Source of the DNA: Bordetella parapertussis
GTDB lineage: Bacteria; Pseudomonadota; Gammaproteobacteria; Burkholderiales; Burkholderiaceae_C
DNA length: 40,558 nucleotides
Direction: 5' to 3'
Assembly: GCA_945901225.1 (NCBI GenBank)
Contig: CAMDKR010000003.1
Location: 1 to 40,558 of the forward strand
The notes beneath the pieces were generated by a model. The model made no database searches and was not told where the DNA came from. It worked only from the letters and a program-made list of their open reading frames with translations. How positions within the stretch are numbered: position 1 is the first letter of the stretch; each line of letters opens with the position of its first letter. Below are positions 38,158 to 40,558 of the stretch, one piece after another. The position numbers were made by a program, and so were the translations under genes.

Positions 38158-39519
38158 TTAGCGAACTTTTTTGGCGATGAGCGGATACATGGCATAAAGG
38201 GTGATCAGCAACAACACCACTTCTAGGCTGTACACAAAGGCATAAGCCGTTCCAGAATCCACCACCAAAGCCATCAAGTCGCGAATGATACCGCCCAAAC
38301 CCATGGCCAAACCGGCGGCGGTGGCCTGCACAGCCCCCCACGCGCCCAAGGCCAAACCAGCCTGACCTGGGGGGGCATGGTTCATGGTGGCGGTCAAGGT
38401 GCCATGACCAAACAAACCCGCACCAAAGCCAATCAGCAAGGTACCCAAAGCAAATAGCAGCAACGAGGCTTGGGGTGCCGACACCAACACAGCCAAGAAA
38501 GCAGGAATGCCTACCCAAACGCCGCCGCAAGCCATGCGAAACGGGTCGGCGCCTCGGCCAAGCACACGCGAAGCCCAAGCAAAACCAGTTAAGCCGCCCA
38601 AGGCCAACAAAGCAGTCAATAAGGTGGTGTCTGACACCTCTAAATGCAAAATTTCGCCGCCAAAGGGTTCTAGCAACACATCGCCCATGCTGAACGCCAT
38701 GGTGCCCACCCCCACCGCCAGCAAACGCCTGAGCGCGTTCTCACCTTGGGTGAAGTGCTTCATGGCAGCCACAAAGTCGACATCTTCCTCGTGCGGGTCG
38801 CCCAATCGCCTTGTGCGGGCTTCTTGTTTCCATAAGGCGGTGATGTTGAGCACCAAGGTCAACACGGCGGCGGCTTGTACCGATCGGATCAAGGCGCCAG
38901 GTGAAAAGTCACGCAGCCAATAGCCAAACAACAAGGCGCTGAGAATCATGCCGACCAACAGCATGAAGTACATCAAGCCAACGACTTTGGGGCGGGACTC
39001 GGGGGGAGATAAATCGGTGGCCAAAGCTAAGCCAGCCGTTTGGGTGGTGTGCATACCTGCACCCACCAACAGAAAAGCGACTCCCGCTGCCAAATGGCCC
39101 ACCCAATCTGGGGCATGGGCAGACTGTCCTAAGCGACCCAAGACCAGCAAAGCAAAGGGCATGATGGCAAAACCACCAAACTGCAGCAAAGTGCCCATCC
39201 AAATATACGGAACGCGACGCCAGCCCAAGGCCGAGCGGTGGTGGTCAGAGCGAAAACCTATCAAGGCACGAAAAGGTGCAAACAACAAAGGCAAAGCAAT
39301 CATGATGGCCACCAAAGCAGCGGGTACTTTGAGCTCGACGATCATGACGCGGTTGAGGGTACCAATCAGCATGGCCAAAGCCATGCCTACAGAAATTTGA
39401 AAAAGCGATAAACGTAAAAGCCGGCTTAGTGGCAGCGTATCGGTGGCTGCGTCAGCGAAAGGCAGGAACTTCAGGCTGATATGCAACCAACCACGCGAGA
39501 GTTTGGAAGACCCAGTCAT
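38158..39519 (-). CDS. pucC: PucC/BCH-family MFS protein, LH2 assembly factor
   Basis: A 453-aa, 12-helix major-facilitator protein of the bacteriochlorophyll delivery/LhaA-PucC family, needed for LH2 formation. Recognisable parts are RLSLFQISVGMALAMLIGTL, NRVMIVELKVPAALVAIMIA, FAPFRALIGFRSDHHRSALG and WRRVPYIWMGTLLQFGGFAI. The ATG at 39519 is preferred; a TTG at 39543 would add eight residues that overlap the upstream hairpin. No Shine-Dalgarno sequence precedes the ATG, only the T-run of that hairpin, so expression should be low compared with pucBA. It follows pucA by 58 bp. Confidence 0.94.
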   Translation of the reverse strand: MTGSSKLSRGWLHISLKFLPFADAATDTLPLSRLLRLSLFQISVGMALAMLIGTLNRVMIVELKVPAALVAIMIALPLLFAPFRALIGFRSDHHRSALGWRRVPYIWMGTLLQFGGFAIMPFALLVLGRLGQSAHAPDWVGHLAAGVAFLLVGAGMHTTQTAGLALATDLSPPESRPKVVGLMYFMLLVGMILSALLFGYWLRDFSPGALIRSVQAAAVLTLVLNITALWKQEARTRRLGDPHEEDVDFVAAMKHFTQGENALRRLLAVGVGTMAFSMGDVLLEPFGGEILHLEVSDTTLLTALLALGGLTGFAWASRVLGRGADPFRMACGGVWVGIPAFLAVLVSAPQASLLLFALGTLLIGFGAGLFGHGTLTATMNHAPPGQAGLALGAWGAVQATAAGLAMGLGGIIRDLMALVVDSGTAYAFVYSLEVVLLLITLYAMYPLIAKKVR

Positions 39520-39521
39520 AT

Positions 39522-39557
39522 AAAAAATGGACCGGAAAGACAAGCCATCCGGTCCAT
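39522..39557 (-). terminator. Attenuator-like hairpin between pucA and pucC
   Basis: On the minus strand ATGGACCGG (39549-39557) pairs perfectly with CCGGTCCAT (39527-39535) around a 13-base loop, followed by a run of T (39522-39527). This is an intrinsic terminator shape, 20 bases after the pucA stop and ending 2 bases before the pucC start codon. It probably ends most transcripts after pucBA and protects their 3' end, letting only a fraction reach pucC. Confidence 0.8.
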
Positions 39558-39577
39558 CCTAAATGAAATACCCGAAC

Positions 39578-39769
39578 TTAAACCGTTGGCGTCGCAACGG
39601 TCTGTGTGACCGCAGCTGTCGCCGCACTGCCATTCAGGAATTTCTTGACCCAAGTGGTGTTGAGGGTCAGCGCCAAATGCACCGAGAACGATGCAATAGC
39701 GACTGCAGCGATGAAAATAGGAATGCCCACTGAGGGCTTGACCACTGTCCAAATTTTTCCGTAGATCAT
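39578..39769 (-). CDS. pucA: Light-harvesting LH2 alpha subunit
   Basis: A 63-aa antenna polypeptide. It aligns without gaps to LH2 alpha from residue 1 to 47: MIYGKIWTVVKPSVGIPIF, the membrane helix with the B850-type ligand His31 (ASFSVHLALTL), then TTWVKKFLNG. Met1 would supply the B800 ligand. At 44-45 it has Phe-Leu, where B800-850 antennae have Tyr-Trp and B800-820 (LH3) antennae have Phe-Leu. A tail of 16 residues rich in Ala, Thr and Val follows, as in Rubrivivax-type alpha chains. AGGAG precedes the ATG; pucB ends 12 bp upstream. Confidence 0.95.
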   Translation of the reverse strand: MIYGKIWTVVKPSVGIPIFIAAVAIASFSVHLALTLNTTWVKKFLNGSAATAAVTQTVATPTV

Positions 39770-39781
39770 GTGGTGCTCCTA

Positions 39782-39928
39782 TTATTTCAGCCAAGGGGAG
39801 TAGATGTACGCAAGCAAATGCGCCAGCGCGGCAATCATTCCAAAGATTTGAGTTCCCTGGATGAGGTGCCGATGAATCTCTTCTGACTCGGCTTCTGTGA
39901 GGCCTGTTGGCCCTACTTTATCTGACAT
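39782..39928 (-). CDS. pucB: Light-harvesting LH2 beta subunit
   Basis: A 48-aa antenna polypeptide. The pattern GLTEAESEEIHRHLIQGTQI then FGMIAALAHLLAYIYSPWLK is a near-perfect LH2 beta sequence. His37 is the BChl ligand of the ring pair; His19, 18 residues before, is the conserved upstream His. The ATG at 39928 has AAGGAG eight bases upstream. First gene of pucB-pucA-pucC, with a leader of about 100 bases. Confidence 0.95.
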   Translation of the reverse strand: MSDKVGPTGLTEAESEEIHRHLIQGTQIFGMIAALAHLLAYIYSPWLK

Positions 39929-40028
39929 GTTGTTATCTCCTTGAAAGATCTTCACGTCCGTGCTGAACCCGCACGAGGGTTATTTATGACCCCCATGGCC
40001 ACAAATTCTTAAAACCCTATTATCCTAG

Positions 40029-40046
40029 TGTTATTTTAAGTTTACA
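40029..40046. promoter_or_regulatory. PpsR/CrtJ operator 1 (covers the puc -10)
   Basis: TGT-N12-ACA palindrome (TGTTATTTTAAGTTTACA), the consensus of the redox/light repressor PpsR (CrtJ). On the minus strand it contains the -10 element TAAAAT (40033-40038). Confidence 0.8.
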
Positions 40047-40060
40047 TATTAATCTGTCAA
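40033..40060 (-). promoter_or_regulatory. puc operon sigma-70 promoter
   Basis: On the minus strand: -35 TTGACA (40055-40060, perfect), a 16-bp spacer, and -10 TAAAAT (40033-40038, five of six). Predicted start of transcription is near 40026, about 98 bases before the pucB ATG. The leader can form a CGTGC/GCACG hairpin before the ribosome binding site. Confidence 0.8.
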
Positions 40061-40072
40061 TCTAAATTTACA
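40055..40072. promoter_or_regulatory. PpsR/CrtJ operator 2 (covers the puc -35)
   Basis: Second TGT-N12-ACA palindrome (TGTCAATCTAAATTTACA), 8 bp from the first. On the minus strand its end is the TTGACA of the -35. A tandem pair at this spacing is the arrangement that allows cooperative CrtJ binding at bchC-type promoters. Confidence 0.8.
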
Positions 40073-40140
40073 TGCTTAGGGGTTTACCATTGGGTTAAAG
40101 TCCTGTGTCTCGCTAAGCCATTGAAAATAATCAATATTCC

Positions 40141-40558
40141 ATGTACATAGGACGCTTCGCCCCCTCTCCAACCGGCCCTTTACACGCCGGTTCTTTGGTT
40201 GCGGCACTGGCCAGTTGGCTGGATACGCGTCATCACGGGGGGCTATGGCAGGTGCGCATCGAAGACCTTGATACGCCTCGCTGCGTGGCTGGCGCGAGTG
40301 ACATCATCTTGAAACAATTGGCTGATTTCGGCTTGCTGCCAAACAGCGAAGTCCTTTACCAATCGACACGCGGGGCTGCCTACCAACATGCCCTAGAGAG
40401 TTTGGTGACCAAGGGCTGGGCCTATGCCTGCGCTTGTTCTCGCAAAGACATTGAAGATGCGCAAGGTGAACGCCTTCGCCACAGTGCGGCGGTCTACCCC
40501 GGCACATGCCGAGAAGGCTTGAAGGGCAAAGCTGCCCGTGCATGGCGCTTGAACGTGC
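40141..40558 (+). CDS. gluQ: Glutamyl-Q tRNA(Asp) synthetase, N-terminal part (cut by window edge)
   Basis: Paralogue of glutamyl-tRNA synthetase that attaches glutamate to the queuosine of tRNA(Asp). The visible 139 codons begin [20 protein letters not shown] with the HIGH-like motif, then [16 protein letters not shown]. The zinc site CAC with a later Cys ([11 protein letters not shown] ... YPGTCREG) is characteristic of GluQ and of the short non-discriminating form. The gene runs off the right edge, so the absence of the anticodon-binding domain cannot be shown, but the close start-to-HIGH distance and the zinc site support GluQ over GltX. Divergent from the puc promoter. Confidence 0.9.
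   Translation, partial: MYIGRFAPSPTGPLHAGSLVAALASWLDTRHHGGLWQVRIEDLDTPRCVAGASDIILKQLADFGLLPNSEVLYQSTRGAAYQHALESLVTKGWAYACACSRKDIEDAQGERLRHSAAVYPGTCREGLKGKAARAWRLNV

Noticed and set aside
39520-39543. TTG at 39543 as the pucC start
   Set aside because: The extra eight residues would be encoded by the hairpin arm and T-run, and the family similarity begins after the ATG at 39519.

Overview
The window reads as a gene-dense chromosomal segment of a betaproteobacterium (Burkholderiales, Comamonadaceae-like). The evidence is the protein sequences themselves (ilvBHC, nadE-glnB, moaA-mobA, dnaX-ybaB-recR with the SRP RNA gene beside dnaX, bioA-F-D next to bioB), the very short intergenic gaps, and many ATGA-type start/stop overlaps. 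A light-harvesting LH2 (puc) operon near the right edge says the organism makes bacteriochlorophyll antenna, so it is probably a photoheterotroph (aerobic anoxygenic phototroph or purple non-sulfur type; a freshwater Limnohabitans/Rhodoferax-like bacterium is my best guess, not proven). No insertion sequence, prophage, CRISPR array, tRNA or rRNA was seen.

Layout. 1-2950 (minus): branched-chain amino-acid genes ilvB-ilvH-ilvC (ilvC cut by the window edge). 3222-5995 (plus): a tightly overlapped five-gene chain of an ECF-like sigma factor, a one-pass membrane protein (DUF3619), an exported DUF3106 protein, an RDD membrane protein and a LOG-type phosphoribohydrolase. 5992-8032 (minus): nadE-glnB. 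8040-9209: FemAB/GNAT-like protein. 9214-12067: soluble pyrophosphatase (minus) and, divergent from it, a membrane H+-pyrophosphatase. 12068-12455: a 388-base gap with a terminator, a hairpin and four copies of a 26-base repeat. 12456-14239: moaA-mobA. 14236-18667 (minus): RND efflux pump and its adaptor. 18705-21350: rnhA and a YafS-like methyltransferase (minus), with mltD divergent. 21353-22417: orphan substrate-binding protein. 22479-25093: recR, ybaB, dnaX (minus) and ffs (plus). 25198-28093: otnK-otnC-otnI for four-carbon sugar acids, followed by trhO and a small unknown gene. 29239-33851: a small membrane protein and the biotin genes. 33862-38023: DUF599 protein, pirin-wrbA with a divergent LysR regulator, and an FAD oxidoreductase. 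38029-39928 (minus): pucB-pucA-pucC plus an unannotated 30-residue membrane peptide. 40141-end: gluQ (partial).

The most informative part is the puc operon. Its promoter has a perfect -35 and a near-perfect -10, each lying inside a TGT-N12-ACA palindrome (the PpsR/CrtJ operator), with 8 bp between the palindromes. The alpha antenna peptide carries Phe44-Leu45, the pair that in Rhodoblastus acidophilus marks B800-820 (LH3) rather than B800-850 antenna. A terminator-like hairpin sits between pucBA and pucC. A 30-residue, single-helix peptide gene with a strong ribosome binding site closes the operon. A second strong signal is an A9 slippery run in dnaX, in the right phase to give a short gamma-like clamp-loader subunit ending six codons later.
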